Of a stretch of DNA of 27,990 nt, positions 17,290 to 24,778 are shown piece by piece. The notes below the pieces were generated by a model. That model saw only the letters and a program-made list of their open reading frames with translations, did no database searches and was not told where the DNA came from. The DNA comes from Gemmatimonadales bacterium (GTDB lineage Bacteria > Gemmatimonadota > Gemmatimonadetes > Palauibacterales > Palauibacteraceae): the NCBI GenBank assembly GCA_030636765.1, contig DAOVWI010000007.1, positions 1 through 27,990 on the forward strand, given 5' to 3'. Numbering within the stretch: the stretch's first letter is position 1; every line of letters starts with the position of its first letter. Made by a program: the position numbers and the translations under genes.

Positions 17290-18651
17290 TCAGATGTATC
17301 GTTGGCGGCCGCGATACTTGACACGCCCCTTCTTCATAAAGCCCTCGTATTGCCGCAGCAGCAGGTGTTGCTGCATCTGCTGCACCGTGTCGAGCGCCAC
17401 ACCGACCACGATCAGCAGCGAGGTGCCACCGAAAAAGAAGGTCTGGATGTCGAAGAGCTGGAAGATCCCGAACGGAAGGATCGCGATGCTCGCCAGGTAG
17501 ATCGAGCCCGGCAGCGTGACTCGGGTGAGCACGCGATCGATGTACTCGGCGGTCTGGGCACCCGGCTTGACGCCCGGGATGAAACCGCCCTGCCGCTTCA
17601 AGTTCTCGGCCAGGTCGACCGGATTGAAGATGATCGACGTGTAGAAGTAGGTGAAGTATATGATGAGGAACGAGTACGTGAGATAGTACCACGGCGTGCC
17701 GACCTGAAAGATCTGGCTCAGATCGTACATGAAGCCGGAGACGCCCGTTGCGCCGGGACCCGGGTTTCCCGTGAACGCCGCCAGCGTGCCCGGCACGATG
17801 ATGATCGATTGGGCGAAGATGATCGGCATCACGCCGGCCGAGTTGATGCGCAGCGGGATGAAGGAACGTTGCCCTTCCCGGACTCTCCCGCGTCCCACGA
17901 CCTTCCGCGGAATCTGAACGGGGATCCGGCGAGCGGCCATGGTCAGCGCCACGACGCCGGCCACAATCGCAATCATCACGACCCCCAGCGCGATGAGCTT
18001 GAAGAGGCTGATTCCGCCCGCGCGGAACAGCTCCAGAGTGCTGAACAACGCCGTGGGGAATCCCACGATAATCGAGAAGAAGATCAGCAGGGACATCCCG
18101 TTGCCGATGCCGCGGTCGGTGATCTGCTCGCCCAGCCACATCACGAACACGGCTCCCGTCGTCAGCATGAGCACGGTCGTGACGCGAAAACCCAATCCGG
18201 GACTCAGCACCGCACCGGGCTGCGATTCCAGAAAGATCGCGTATCCGTAGGACTGCATCAGGCTGAGGACGATAGTCGTGTAGCGGGTCCACTGCGTGAG
18301 CTTGCGCCGCCCCTCCTCGCCCTCGTGCTTCTGCAGCTTCTCGATGGTCGGAAAGACCGCGGCCAGCAGCTGGAAGAGGATGCTCGCCGAGATGTACGGC
18401 ATGATGCCGAGGGCGAGGATCGTGGCGCGCTGGAGGCCGCCTCCAGTGAACATGTCGTAGATGCCGAAGAGCGTCCCCTGGAACTGACCGGCCAGCTGCT
18501 CGAGGGCGCCCAAGTCGACACCGGGCGTCGTGATGTGAGAGCCCAGCCGGTAGATGGCCAGGCACATCAACGTGAAGAGTATCTTCTCTTTGAGCTCGGG
18601 AACCTGGAAGATTCTCGGGATCGCGCTGGCGACGCTCGAGCCGTTCGCCAT
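17290..18651 (-). CDS. secY: Protein translocase subunit SecY
   Basis: Channel-forming inner-membrane subunit of SecYEG. The 453-residue product shows about ten hydrophobic helices. Family signatures include YRLGSHITTPGVD near the start, the plug-region FTGGGLQRATILALGIMPYI, LGEQITDRGIGNGMSLLI, INSAGVMPIIFAQSI, FNPVDLAENLKRQGGFIPG and the cytosolic LLLRQYEGFMKKG tail. Length is within the family range. It starts 2 nt after rplO and is followed by the MITE-like element before adk. Its motor partner SecA is at the other end of the window. Confidence 0.98.
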   Translation of the reverse strand: MANGSSVASAIPRIFQVPELKEKILFTLMCLAIYRLGSHITTPGVDLGALEQLAGQFQGTLFGIYDMFTGGGLQRATILALGIMPYISASILFQLLAAVFPTIEKLQKHEGEEGRRKLTQWTRYTTIVLSLMQSYGYAIFLESQPGAVLSPGLGFRVTTVLMLTTGAVFVMWLGEQITDRGIGNGMSLLIFFSIIVGFPTALFSTLELFRAGGISLFKLIALGVVMIAIVAGVVALTMAARRIPVQIPRKVVGRGRVREGQRSFIPLRINSAGVMPIIFAQSIIIVPGTLAAFTGNPGPGATGVSGFMYDLSQIFQVGTPWYYLTYSFLIIYFTYFYTSIIFNPVDLAENLKRQGGFIPGVKPGAQTAEYIDRVLTRVTLPGSIYLASIAILPFGIFQLFDIQTFFFGGTSLLIVVGVALDTVQQMQQHLLLRQYEGFMKKGRVKYRGRQRYI

Positions 18652-18653
18652 CC

Positions 18654-19139
18654 TCAGTCGCTCTGCCCGCTATCCGATCGTTGGTCTACGACCTCGGCAC
18701 GGCCGCCCGCGCTCTCGATCTTTGCTCTCGCCGCAGCGCTGAAGGCGTGCGCTCGAACCGTGAGCGCCCTGTCGAGATTCCCCACCGCCAGCACCTTGAC
18801 GGGCCGGCGCAGCGTGCCGATGAGCCCCCGAGACCGCAAGGTCTCGGGGGAGATCTCGCTCTCCTCGACCGCCGCCAGCTGGCCCACATTCACCACCTGG
18901 TACTCCACCCGCCGCAGCGGCTTGAAGCCGCGCTTCGGCACCCGGCGGTAAAGCGGCATCTGGCCGCCCTCGAACCAGGGCGGGATGGAGCCTCCGGACC
19001 TTGACTTCTGCCCCTTGTGACCGCGACCCGATGTCTTTCCCCGGCCGGAGCCGGGCCCACGACCCACGCGCTTTCCCGCGCCTCTGGCGCCAGGTTCCGG
19101 AGACAAGCCGTCAAGGCCAAGCTTCCTTACGTCACTCAT
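18654..19139 (-). CDS. rplO: 50S ribosomal protein L15
   Basis: Late-assembly protein of the large subunit. In 161 residues it shows the Gly/Arg-rich N-terminal extension (GKRVGRGPGSGRGKTSGRGH), GGSIPPWFEGGQMPLYRRVP and the C-terminal RPVKVLAVGNLDRALTVRAH. The ATG at 19139 overlaps the rpmD stop as ATGAGTGA (8 nt). A longer in-frame reading only runs through rpmD. Confidence 0.97.
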   Translation of the reverse strand: MSDVRKLGLDGLSPEPGARGAGKRVGRGPGSGRGKTSGRGHKGQKSRSGGSIPPWFEGGQMPLYRRVPKRGFKPLRRVEYQVVNVGQLAAVEESEISPETLRSRGLIGTLRRPVKVLAVGNLDRALTVRAHAFSAAARAKIESAGGRAEVVDQRSDSGQSD

Positions 19140-19329
19140 CGCCAGCGTCCAACTCCTCAACGACAACCAGGTGCCTGACCACTCGCAGCATGCCTCGAAT
19201 GGTGGGATGATCGTTCTTGATGACCACGTCCTGATGGTGGCGCAGACCGAGAGCACGCAGGGTGTCGCGCTGGCGGCGCTGACTGGTGATTCCGCTCTTC
19301 ACCTGCCGGATTCGCAGCTGCTTACCCAC
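19132..19329 (-). CDS. rpmD: 50S ribosomal protein L30
   Basis: Small 50S protein of 65 residues, with LRIRQVKSGITSQRRQRDTL, RALGLRHHQDVVIKND and PTIRGMLRVVRHLVVVEE matching the L30 pattern. The start is GTG at 19329, inside the end of rpsE (8-nt overlap). No ATG alternative preserves the KQLRIRQVKS strand. Confidence 0.96.
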   Translation of the reverse strand: MGKQLRIRQVKSGITSQRRQRDTLRALGLRHHQDVVIKNDHPTIRGMLRVVRHLVVVEELDAGDE

Positions 19330-19864
19330 GCATTGCCTCCCGAATCACCTCGATTTCCACGCCGCGCTCGTGGGCGACCTGCTCCGGCGTCACCAGGGCA
19401 TGTAGGCCCTGGAGCGTTGCCCGAACCATGTTGATCGGGTTGTTGGAGCCGAGGCTCTTGGTCAGGATGTCCTGTACGCCAGCACACTCGAGAACAGCCC
19501 GCACGGGGCCGCCCGCAATCACGCCGGTGCCCGGCCGGGCCGGCTTCAACAACACACGACCCGCACCGTAGCGACCGATCATCTCGTGCGGAATGGTGCC
19601 GTTCACGATCGGCACCTCCGCCATCGAACCCCGTGCCTGCTCGATCCCCTTGCGGATCGCCTCCGCGACCTCGTTCGCCTTGCCGAGAGCGGTGCCCACG
19701 CGGCCCTGGCCGTCACCCACTGCAACGAGCGCGGTGAAAGAGAAACGCCGACCGCCCTTGACCACCTTCGAGACGCGATTGATGTGGATGACGCTCTCCC
19801 GGATGTTGTCTTCCTCGCGTCGTCTTCCTCGCGGTCCTCGTCCTCCTCTCGATCCTCTCGCCAT
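19322..19864 (-). CDS. rpsE: 30S ribosomal protein S5
   Basis: Part of the mRNA entry channel and important for decoding fidelity. The 180-residue product has a basic Arg/Gly N-terminus, then the S5 double-stranded RNA-binding domain (INRVSKVVKGGRRFSFTALV, VGDGQGRVGTALGKANEV) and the C-terminal domain (LLKPARPGTGVIAGGPVRAV, CAGVQDILTKSLGSNNPINM). It is 29 nt downstream of rplR and overlaps rpmD by 8 nt. Confidence 0.98.
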   Translation of the reverse strand: MARGSRGGRGPRGRRREEDNIRESVIHINRVSKVVKGGRRFSFTALVAVGDGQGRVGTALGKANEVAEAIRKGIEQARGSMAEVPIVNGTIPHEMIGRYGAGRVLLKPARPGTGVIAGGPVRAVLECAGVQDILTKSLGSNNPINMVRATLQGLHALVTPEQVAHERGVEIEVIREAMRG

Positions 19865-19893
19865 GAGCTTCCTTTCGAGTGCCTGCTAGCGCT

Positions 19894-20316
19894 CTAGAAC
19901 CTGAGGCCGCCGGCCCGCGCCCCGTCGGCGAAGGCCTTGACGCGGCCATGAAACCGATGGCCGGCCCGGTCGAACACGACCTCCCTCACGCCGGCGCTCA
20001 GGGCACGCTCCGCGAGCACTCGGCCCGCCACGTAGCTAGCGCGAACCTTCGTTCCGTCGGCTTCCGGCACGCCGGAACCACCGTCCCCGTCGCCCTCCGC
20101 GGAACCGCCATCCCCGGCAACCGCCAGCTCCTTGGACCGACTCGATACGCCGACGATCGTACGCCCTCCGTCGTCGTCCACCAGCTGGCCCTCGATGTGC
20201 CGGAGGCTGCGTGCCACGACGAGCCGCGGCCGGGCCGCCGTCCCCCGGATCTTCTTCCGAATGTGCTGCCGGCGGCGCGCCCTCCTCAGCTGGCGCTCGT
20301 TCGTCCTCTTCCTCAT
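19894..20316 (-). CDS. rplR: 50S ribosomal protein L18 with a Gly/Asp-rich insertion
   Basis: Binds 5S rRNA in the central protuberance. The 140-residue product has the basic N-terminus (RRARRRQHIRKKIRGTAARP), RLVVARSLRHIEGQLVDDDG, VSSRSKEL, and the C-terminal VAGRVLAERALSAGVREVVF, DRAGHRFHGRVKAFADGARA. Compared with the usual length of about 120, it carries an extra Gly/Asp/Glu-rich stretch at residues 67-88 in the loop before the YVAGRVLAERA helix. The insertion preserves the frame. ATG 20316 has GAAAGAGAG upstream. Confidence 0.96.
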   Translation of the reverse strand: MRKRTNERQLRRARRRQHIRKKIRGTAARPRLVVARSLRHIEGQLVDDDGGRTIVGVSSRSKELAVAGDGGSAEGDGDGGSGVPEADGTKVRASYVAGRVLAERALSAGVREVVFDRAGHRFHGRVKAFADGARAGGLRF

Positions 20317-20324
20317 CTCTCTTT

Positions 20325-20350
20325 CAGTTCGCTCTCTTCCAGTTCGCTCT
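20325..20350. repeat. Short tandem duplication in the rplF-rplR gap
   Basis: The 11-mer cagttcgctct occurs at 20325-20335 and again at 20340-20350, a 15-bp period, within the 53-nt space between rplF and rplR. On the coding strand the repeats yield purine-rich GAGAG stretches ahead of rplR. Confidence 0.6.
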
Positions 20351-20369
20351 AGCAGTCGCTGGAGGCCGG

Positions 20370-20918
20370 CTACTGCAGCCCGCCGACGGTCGCCTTGCCG
20401 GCCTTGCGGCGTACATACTCTCCGCGGTACCGGATACCCTTCCCCTTGTACGGTTCGGGCGGCCGAATGGCTCGAATCTCGGCCGCCACCTGCCCCACGA
20501 CCTGCTTGTCGATGCCTCGCACGTGAACCAGCGTGGGCGATTCCGCCACCAGCTCGATTCCGTCGGGCGCAGGCACCTCGACCGTGTGGCTGAATCCAAC
20601 GTGGAAGATCAGCGCGCTCCCGCGTGAGTCCGCCCGGTATCCAACACCGTGAATCTCTAACGACCGCTCGAACCCGTTAGTCACGCCCTCGACCATGTTC
20701 GCAGCAAGCGAACGGGTCAGGCCGTGGAGCGCGCGATGACGGCTCTGTTCCGTCGGCCGATGCACCTCGAGAGCGCCGTCTTCCACGACAAGACGCATGT
20801 CCGGATCGAACGTGCGGCTGAGCTCCCCCCTTGGGCCCTTCACGCTGAGAGTGGAGCCGTCGATCTTCAGTTCGACGCCATCGGGAATCGGAATGGGCCG
20901 CTTGCCTACCCTGGACAT
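20370..20918 (-). CDS. rplF: 50S ribosomal protein L6
   Basis: Located at the base of the L7/L12 stalk near the factor-binding site. The 182-residue product starts MSRVGKRPIPIPDGVELKID and has VKGPRGELSRTF, LHGLTRSLAANMVEGVTNGF, IHGVGYRADSRG and the C-terminal signature PPEPYKGKGIRYRGEYVRRK. Two L6 repeats as expected; 4 nt after rpsH. Confidence 0.98.
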   Translation of the reverse strand: MSRVGKRPIPIPDGVELKIDGSTLSVKGPRGELSRTFDPDMRLVVEDGALEVHRPTEQSRHRALHGLTRSLAANMVEGVTNGFERSLEIHGVGYRADSRGSALIFHVGFSHTVEVPAPDGIELVAESPTLVHVRGIDKQVVGQVAAEIRAIRPPEPYKGKGIRYRGEYVRRKAGKATVGGLQ

Positions 20919-20922
20919 CGAT

Positions 20923-21321
20923 CTAGTAGACCGTCGCCAACAGTTCGCCGCCGATACGCGCTGCCCGCGCCTCTCGATCGGTCATCAATCCCTTGGACGT
21001 GGAGAGGATCGCGATTCCCATCCCGGAGCGGACCTTCGGCACATCGTCGGCCCCGACGTACTGCCGCAGGCCGGGACTGGACTCCCGCTGAAGCGCCCGG
21101 ATCACCGGGCGGCCCTCCTGCGTGTACTTCAGGTAGAGCCGCAACACGCCGTGCATGCCGTCGTCCAGCACCTTGTACTCGTAGATGAAGTGGTTCTCCA
21201 CGAGCACGCGAGCGACCTCTATCTTCAGCTTCGAGACGGGAATGTCCACGCGCCGGTGCCCTGCCCTACCCGCATTGCGGATGCGGGTGAGCAGGTCAGC
21301 GATCGGATCGTTGAAACTCAT
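20923..21321 (-). CDS. rpsH: 30S ribosomal protein S8
   Basis: Primary binder of the 16S central domain; in E. coli it also represses the spc operon. The 132-residue product reads MSFNDPIADLLTRIRNAGRA, VDIPVSKLKIEVARVLVENH, and ends VRSGMGIAILSTSKGLMTDR, EARAARIGGELLATVY. The ATG at 21321, 4 nt after rpsN, gives the usual N-terminus. Confidence 0.98.
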   Translation of the reverse strand: MSFNDPIADLLTRIRNAGRAGHRRVDIPVSKLKIEVARVLVENHFIYEYKVLDDGMHGVLRLYLKYTQEGRPVIRALQRESSPGLRQYVGADDVPKVRSGMGIAILSTSKGLMTDREARAARIGGELLATVY

Positions 21322-21325
21322 CGGC

Positions 21326-21511
21326 TTACCAACTTGCCTTTCGAATGCCCGGGATCTCTCCCCGCAGCGCCAGCTGGCGGAAGCAGATCCGGCACAGGCC
21401 GAACTTGCGGATATATGCCCTCGGGCGACCACACCGGTAGCAGCGGTTCACCCGTCGCGTGCTGAACTTCGGATCCCTGTTCGCTTTCTCGATCAGCGCT
21501 TTTCTTGCCAT
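21326..21511 (-). CDS. rpsN: 30S ribosomal protein S14, zinc (type Z)
   Basis: Short S14 of 61 residues in the 30S head. MARKALIEKANRDPKFSTRR is followed by the zinc ribbon C24-x2-C27 and C40-x2-C43 (NRCYRCGRPRAYIRKFGLCR), then the typical LALRGEIPGIRKASW end. It is the zinc-binding form, not the approximately 100-residue form of enterobacteria. It lies between rplE and rpsH in the standard spc order. Confidence 0.98.
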   Translation of the reverse strand: MARKALIEKANRDPKFSTRRVNRCYRCGRPRAYIRKFGLCRICFRQLALRGEIPGIRKASW

Positions 21512-21534
21512 GCCTCCAACCTGCCCGCAGCCTG

Positions 21535-22110
21535 TTACACGATCACCGGGGTCTCGCCCCGGAACGGCATACCCAACTCCCGAAGCAGCACCAACGCTTC
21601 GTCATCTTTGTCCGTGCTCGTGATGAACGTGATGTCCATCCCGTGAATCCGGACCACGTCGTCGTAGTCAATCTCCGAGAAGATCATCTGCTCCTTCACG
21701 CCCACCGTGTAGTTGCCGCGCCCATCGAACGCGCGGCTGTTGAACCCTCGAAAGTCCCGGATCCGCGGCACCGCGGCGCTGATAAACCGGTCGACGAACT
21801 CGTACATGCGAGCTTGCCGAAGCGTGACCTTCACGCCCACGGGATTGCCCTCCCGCAGCTTGAAGTTCGAGATCGACTTTCGCGCCCGCGTGACGACCGG
21901 CCTCTGCCCCGAGATCTTCGCCAGCTCGTTGACCGCCGAATCCAGGAGCTTCGGGTTGTCCTTGGCGTCGCCGAGGCCGGTGTTCAAGACCACCTTCTCC
22001 AGCCGCGGGATCCGCATCGGATTGTCGTACCCGAAGATCTCCTGCAGCTTCGCCCGGACATGGCTCTCGTAATGCTCGCGCAGACGCGGTCTGCTGTCGC
22101 TGTCGCTCAT
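21535..22110 (-). CDS. rplE: 50S ribosomal protein L5
   Basis: Binds 5S rRNA and contacts P-site tRNA. The 191-residue product has RLREHYESHVRAKLQEIFGY, NPMRIPRLEKVVLNTGLGDA, ISGQRPVVTRARKSISNFKL, REGNPVGVKVTLR and RGNYTVGVKEQMIFSEIDYD. ATG 22110 is preferred: AGCAGG stands 9 nt upstream and it starts 13 nt after rplX; the longer frame enters rplX. Confidence 0.98.
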   Translation of the reverse strand: MSDSDSRPRLREHYESHVRAKLQEIFGYDNPMRIPRLEKVVLNTGLGDAKDNPKLLDSAVNELAKISGQRPVVTRARKSISNFKLREGNPVGVKVTLRQARMYEFVDRFISAAVPRIRDFRGFNSRAFDGRGNYTVGVKEQMIFSEIDYDDVVRIHGMDITFITSTDKDDEALVLLRELGMPFRGETPVIV

Positions 22111-22123
22111 CTGCCGACCTGCT

Positions 22124-22459
22124 TTACTCCGCCGTTGGGATCGGATTGCCGGTGCGAACCGAGATCCGTTCCTTGGTGCCATCCGTGTCGATGCGTACCC
22201 GTATCCGCGTGGGCTCGTCGGTCGTCGGATCAATCAGCATCACGTTGGATGCATCGATCGGGGCCTCGAACGAAACGATCCCCCCCTCCGGGTTCTGGGG
22301 CGACGGGCGCTGGTGGCGCTTGCGCACGTTCACACCCTCCACGACCACCTGATTGGCCGCCGGGATGACACGAAGGATCTGACCCGTGGCTCCCTTGTAG
22401 TTCCCGGCGATGATCCTCACCCGATCGCCGCGCCGCACGTGCACCTTGCCGCGCGCCAT
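22124..22459 (-). CDS. rplX: 50S ribosomal protein L24
   Basis: Assembly-initiating 50S protein near the exit tunnel. The 111-residue product has the KOW motif (HVRRGDRVRIIAGNYKGATG, QILRVIPAANQVVVEGVNV), then RKRHQRPSPQNPEGGIVSFE and APIDASNVMLIDP. Its ATG shares one base with the rplN stop (TGATG). Confidence 0.98.
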   Translation of the reverse strand: MARGKVHVRRGDRVRIIAGNYKGATGQILRVIPAANQVVVEGVNVRKRHQRPSPQNPEGGIVSFEAPIDASNVMLIDPTTDEPTRIRVRIDTDGTKERISVRTGNPIPTAE

Positions 22460-22827
22460 CAGATTACCTCCGGCGCCAGCGACACGATCTTCATGAAGCG
22501 CTTCTCGCGCAGCTCTCGAGCAACAGGCCCGAAGATGCGCGTTGCACGCGGTTCGCCCGTGTCCGTTATGAGAACGGCCGCGTTCTCATCGAAGCGGATG
22601 TAGCTGCCATCGCGCCGCCGCGTCTCCTTCGCCGTCCTCACGACCACTGCCCTGACGACTTCCCCCTTCTTCACCACACCACCCGGAATCGCGTCCTTCA
22701 CCGTCACCACGATCACGTCCCCGAGACGCGCGTACCTGCGGCGCGACCCGCCCAGAACACGGATGCACCGCGCCCGGCGCGCCCCGGAGTTGTCCGCGAT
22801 TCGGACGTCCGTCTCCTGCTGGATCAT
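22459..22827 (-). CDS. rplN: 50S ribosomal protein L14
   Basis: Forms intersubunit bridges on the large subunit. The 122-residue product begins MIQQETDVRIADNSGARRAR and includes LGDVIVVTVKDAIPGGVVKK, GEVVRAVVVRTAKETRRRDG, SYIRFDENAAVLI and RIFGPVARELREKRFMKIVS. The ATG at 22827 overlaps the rpsQ stop as ATGA. Standard length. Confidence 0.98.
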   Translation of the reverse strand: MIQQETDVRIADNSGARRARCIRVLGGSRRRYARLGDVIVVTVKDAIPGGVVKKGEVVRAVVVRTAKETRRRDGSYIRFDENAAVLITDTGEPRATRIFGPVARELREKRFMKIVSLAPEVI

Positions 22828-23102
22828 CTCTCCGGCCGCTCCACGAGCCGAGTGACACGCCACCGCTTCTGCTTGGACAGAGGCCGCGTCTCCTCGATGA
22901 TCACGACATCGCCCGTACGGTATTCGTTCTCCTCGTCGTGCACATAGAAGCGAGAGCGCCGGGTGATCCGCTTTCCATACAGCGGGTGCGCCAGCCGCCT
23001 CTCGACCTTCACGACGACCGTCTTGTCCATGCGGTCGCTGACGACCGTGCCCTGTCTCGTCTTCCTGCGACCCTCACGGGCGGCCGCCATTGCTTCACTC
23101 AT
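22824..23102 (-). CDS. rpsQ: 30S ribosomal protein S17
   Basis: OB-fold primary 16S rRNA binder. The 92-residue product has TRQGTVVSDRMDKTVVVKVE, RRLAHPLYGKRITRRSRFYV, HDEENEYRTGDVVIIEETRP and LSKQKRWRVTRLVE. ATG 23102 overlaps rpmC by 8 nt (ATGAGTGA); an internal ATG four codons later is possible. Confidence 0.97.
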   Translation of the reverse strand: MSEAMAAAREGRRKTRQGTVVSDRMDKTVVVKVERRLAHPLYGKRITRRSRFYVHDEENEYRTGDVVIIEETRPLSKQKRWRVTRLVERPER

Positions 23103-23331
23103 TCGGACTCTCCAACGCAGCGAACGAACTCTCGGATGCAGCAAGCTCTCGCTCGCGCCGAATCGTGTTGAGCCTGGCGAGATCCCGCCGCCGCTCGCGT
23201 AGCACGGCCGAACTCTCGAGCTCCTGATATGCCTTCCGAAAGCGGAGGCGGAACAGCTCTTCCTCCGCCTGGCGGATCTCCTCCCGGATCTCCTCGTCGG
23301 TCAGCTCTCGAATCGTATCGGCATTCATCAT
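23095..23331 (-). CDS. rpmC: 50S ribosomal protein L29
   Basis: Sits near the exit tunnel and contributes to the trigger factor and SRP docking site. The 78-residue two-helix protein has IRELTDEEIREEIRQAEEEL, FRLRFRKAYQELESSAVLRE and RRRDLARLNTIRRERELAAS. Two adjacent ATGs (23331 and 23328) are possible. It starts 2 nt after rplP and has a slightly long C-terminal tail for L29. Confidence 0.96.
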   Translation of the reverse strand: MMNADTIRELTDEEIREEIRQAEEELFRLRFRKAYQELESSAVLRERRRDLARLNTIRRERELAASESSFAALESPNE

Positions 23332-23333
23332 TG

Positions 23334-23747
23334 TTATTGTTCTTCTCGAACGATGAACTTCGTCTTCACGGGTAGCTTTGCTGCAGCCAACTCCATCGCG
23401 CGCCGGGCCACAGGCTGCGACACGCCCTCAAGCTCGAAGAGCATGCGGCCGGCCTTCACCGGCGCGACCCAACCTTCGGGAGTACCCTTTCCCTTGCCCA
23501 TGCGTGTCTCCGCCGGCTTGCGGGTCACGGGCCGGTCCGGGAAGATCCGGATCCATACCTTTCCACCACGCTTGATGTGACGGGTCATGGCCACACGAGC
23601 CGCTTCGATCTGACGGTTCGAGATCCACCCCTTCTCCATGGCCTTGAGACCGTAGTCTCCGAACGAGATCAAGTTGCCCCTCGTGGCCGACCCGCGCAGA
23701 CGGCCCTTCTGACGCTTCCGGTACTTGACTCGCTTCGGCTGCAGCAT
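23334..23747 (-). CDS. rplP: 50S ribosomal protein L16
   Basis: Organises the A-site tRNA binding region of the large subunit. The 137-residue product begins MLQPKRVKYRKRQKGRLRGS and has ISFGDYGLKAMEKGWISNRQ, WIRIFPDRPVTRKPAETRMG, KGKGTPEGWVAPVKAGRMLF and ELEGVSQPVARRAMELAAAK. ATG 23747 lies 4 nt after rpsC; readings further upstream are inside rpsC. Confidence 0.98.
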   Translation of the reverse strand: MLQPKRVKYRKRQKGRLRGSATRGNLISFGDYGLKAMEKGWISNRQIEAARVAMTRHIKRGGKVWIRIFPDRPVTRKPAETRMGKGKGTPEGWVAPVKAGRMLFELEGVSQPVARRAMELAAAKLPVKTKFIVREEQ

Positions 23748-23751
23748 CGGA

Positions 23752-24420
23752 TTACTTGCGTCCCCCGGCCGTGTACGTCTGACCCCGCCGATCCTCCACG
23801 ATCTCGCCCCGGAAGATCCACACCTTGATGCCGATCGTCCCGAACGTCGTAATCGCGGTCTTCTGCGCGTAGTCGATGTCCGCGCGCATCGTGTGCAGCG
23901 GCACCCGTCCCTCGTGGTAGCCCTCCGTGCGGGCGATCTCGGCACCGCCCAACCGACCACCGCACTGGATGCGAATCCCCTCGGCGCCGGCCCGCATCGC
24001 TCCCTGCACGGCCCGCTTCATGGCGCGGCGGAAGCTGATGCGCTGCGTGAGCTGATGGGCGACGTTGTCCGCCACCAGTTGCGCGTCCATCTCCGGCCGC
24101 TTCACCTCCTCGACGTTGATCGAGACCTCCGCGTCGGTCAGCAACGAGAGCTCGTCGCGCAGCTTGTCGACCTCCGCACCCCGCTTCCCGATCACCACGC
24201 CGGGCCGACCCGTGTGAATCGTCACAACGATCTTGGACGGCTTGCGTTCGATCTCCACCGTGGATATCGCCGCATGACCCAGCCGAGCTTGCAGGTACCT
24301 GCGCAGCGTCTCGTCCTCCTCCAGCAGTTGCGGAAAGCTCCTGCCCTGAGCGTACCAACGGGACTTCCAGGGCTTGAACTGCCCCAGCCGGAAGCCGTAG
24401 GGGTGCGTTTTCTGACCCAC
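23752..24420 (-). CDS. rpsC: 30S ribosomal protein S3 (GTG start)
   Basis: Forms part of the mRNA entry pore. The 222-residue product starts MGQKTHPYGFRLGQFKPWKS; the KH domain follows (VVTIHTGRPGVVIGKRGAEV, DKLRDELS), then the C-terminal domain FRRAMKRAVQGAMRAGAEGI and GGRLGGAEIARTEGYHEGRV, ending WIFRGEIVED. GTG 24420 lies 2 nt after the rplV stop and gives the conserved N-terminus; no ATG does. Confidence 0.98.
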   Translation of the reverse strand: MGQKTHPYGFRLGQFKPWKSRWYAQGRSFPQLLEEDETLRRYLQARLGHAAISTVEIERKPSKIVVTIHTGRPGVVIGKRGAEVDKLRDELSLLTDAEVSINVEEVKRPEMDAQLVADNVAHQLTQRISFRRAMKRAVQGAMRAGAEGIRIQCGGRLGGAEIARTEGYHEGRVPLHTMRADIDYAQKTAITTFGTIGIKVWIFRGEIVEDRRGQTYTAGGRK

Positions 24421-24422
24421 GC

Positions 24423-24776
24423 TTACTCCTTCTTCATGTCGACCACGACGGTGACGTGGCTCGCGCGCCGCAGGATCGTCGTCGCACGGCCATAGGCACG
24501 CGCCCGGTAGCGACGCAGAGTGCGACCCTCGTCCACGTACGCCGCCTTTACGTAAAGATCGTCCACATCCAGGACCTCGCCGGTCTCATCTGCCTTGTAC
24601 ACGGCGTTCGCAACGGCCGAGCGCAGCACCTTGTCGATCGGGCTCGACGCGGCCTTCTTGGAGAAGCGGAGGATCGCGTACGCATCGTTCACGTCGCGAC
24701 CACGGATCTGGTCGACGACGAGGCGCATCTTCCTCGCCGACATCCCCACCTGACGAGCAATCGCTCTTGCTTCCAT
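24423..24776 (-). CDS. rplV: 50S ribosomal protein L22
   Basis: Its long beta-hairpin lines the nascent-peptide tunnel. The 117-residue product has EARAIARQVGMSARKMRLVV, DQIRGRDVNDAYAILRFSKK, VLRSAVANAVYKADE and the hairpin end GRTLRRYRARAYGRATTILR, RASHVTVVV. ATG 24776 is 2 nt after the rpsS stop. The long upstream frame is a shadow of rpsS and rplB. Confidence 0.97.
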   Translation of the reverse strand: MEARAIARQVGMSARKMRLVVDQIRGRDVNDAYAILRFSKKAASSPIDKVLRSAVANAVYKADETGEVLDVDDLYVKAAYVDEGRTLRRYRARAYGRATTILRRASHVTVVVDMKKE

Positions 24777-24778
24777 CG

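Noticed and set aside
17302..18951. Long plus-strand frame opposite secY and rplO
   Set aside because: Antisense shadow: very rich in Arg, Asp and His with no membrane or domain pattern, while the minus strand encodes clear SecY.
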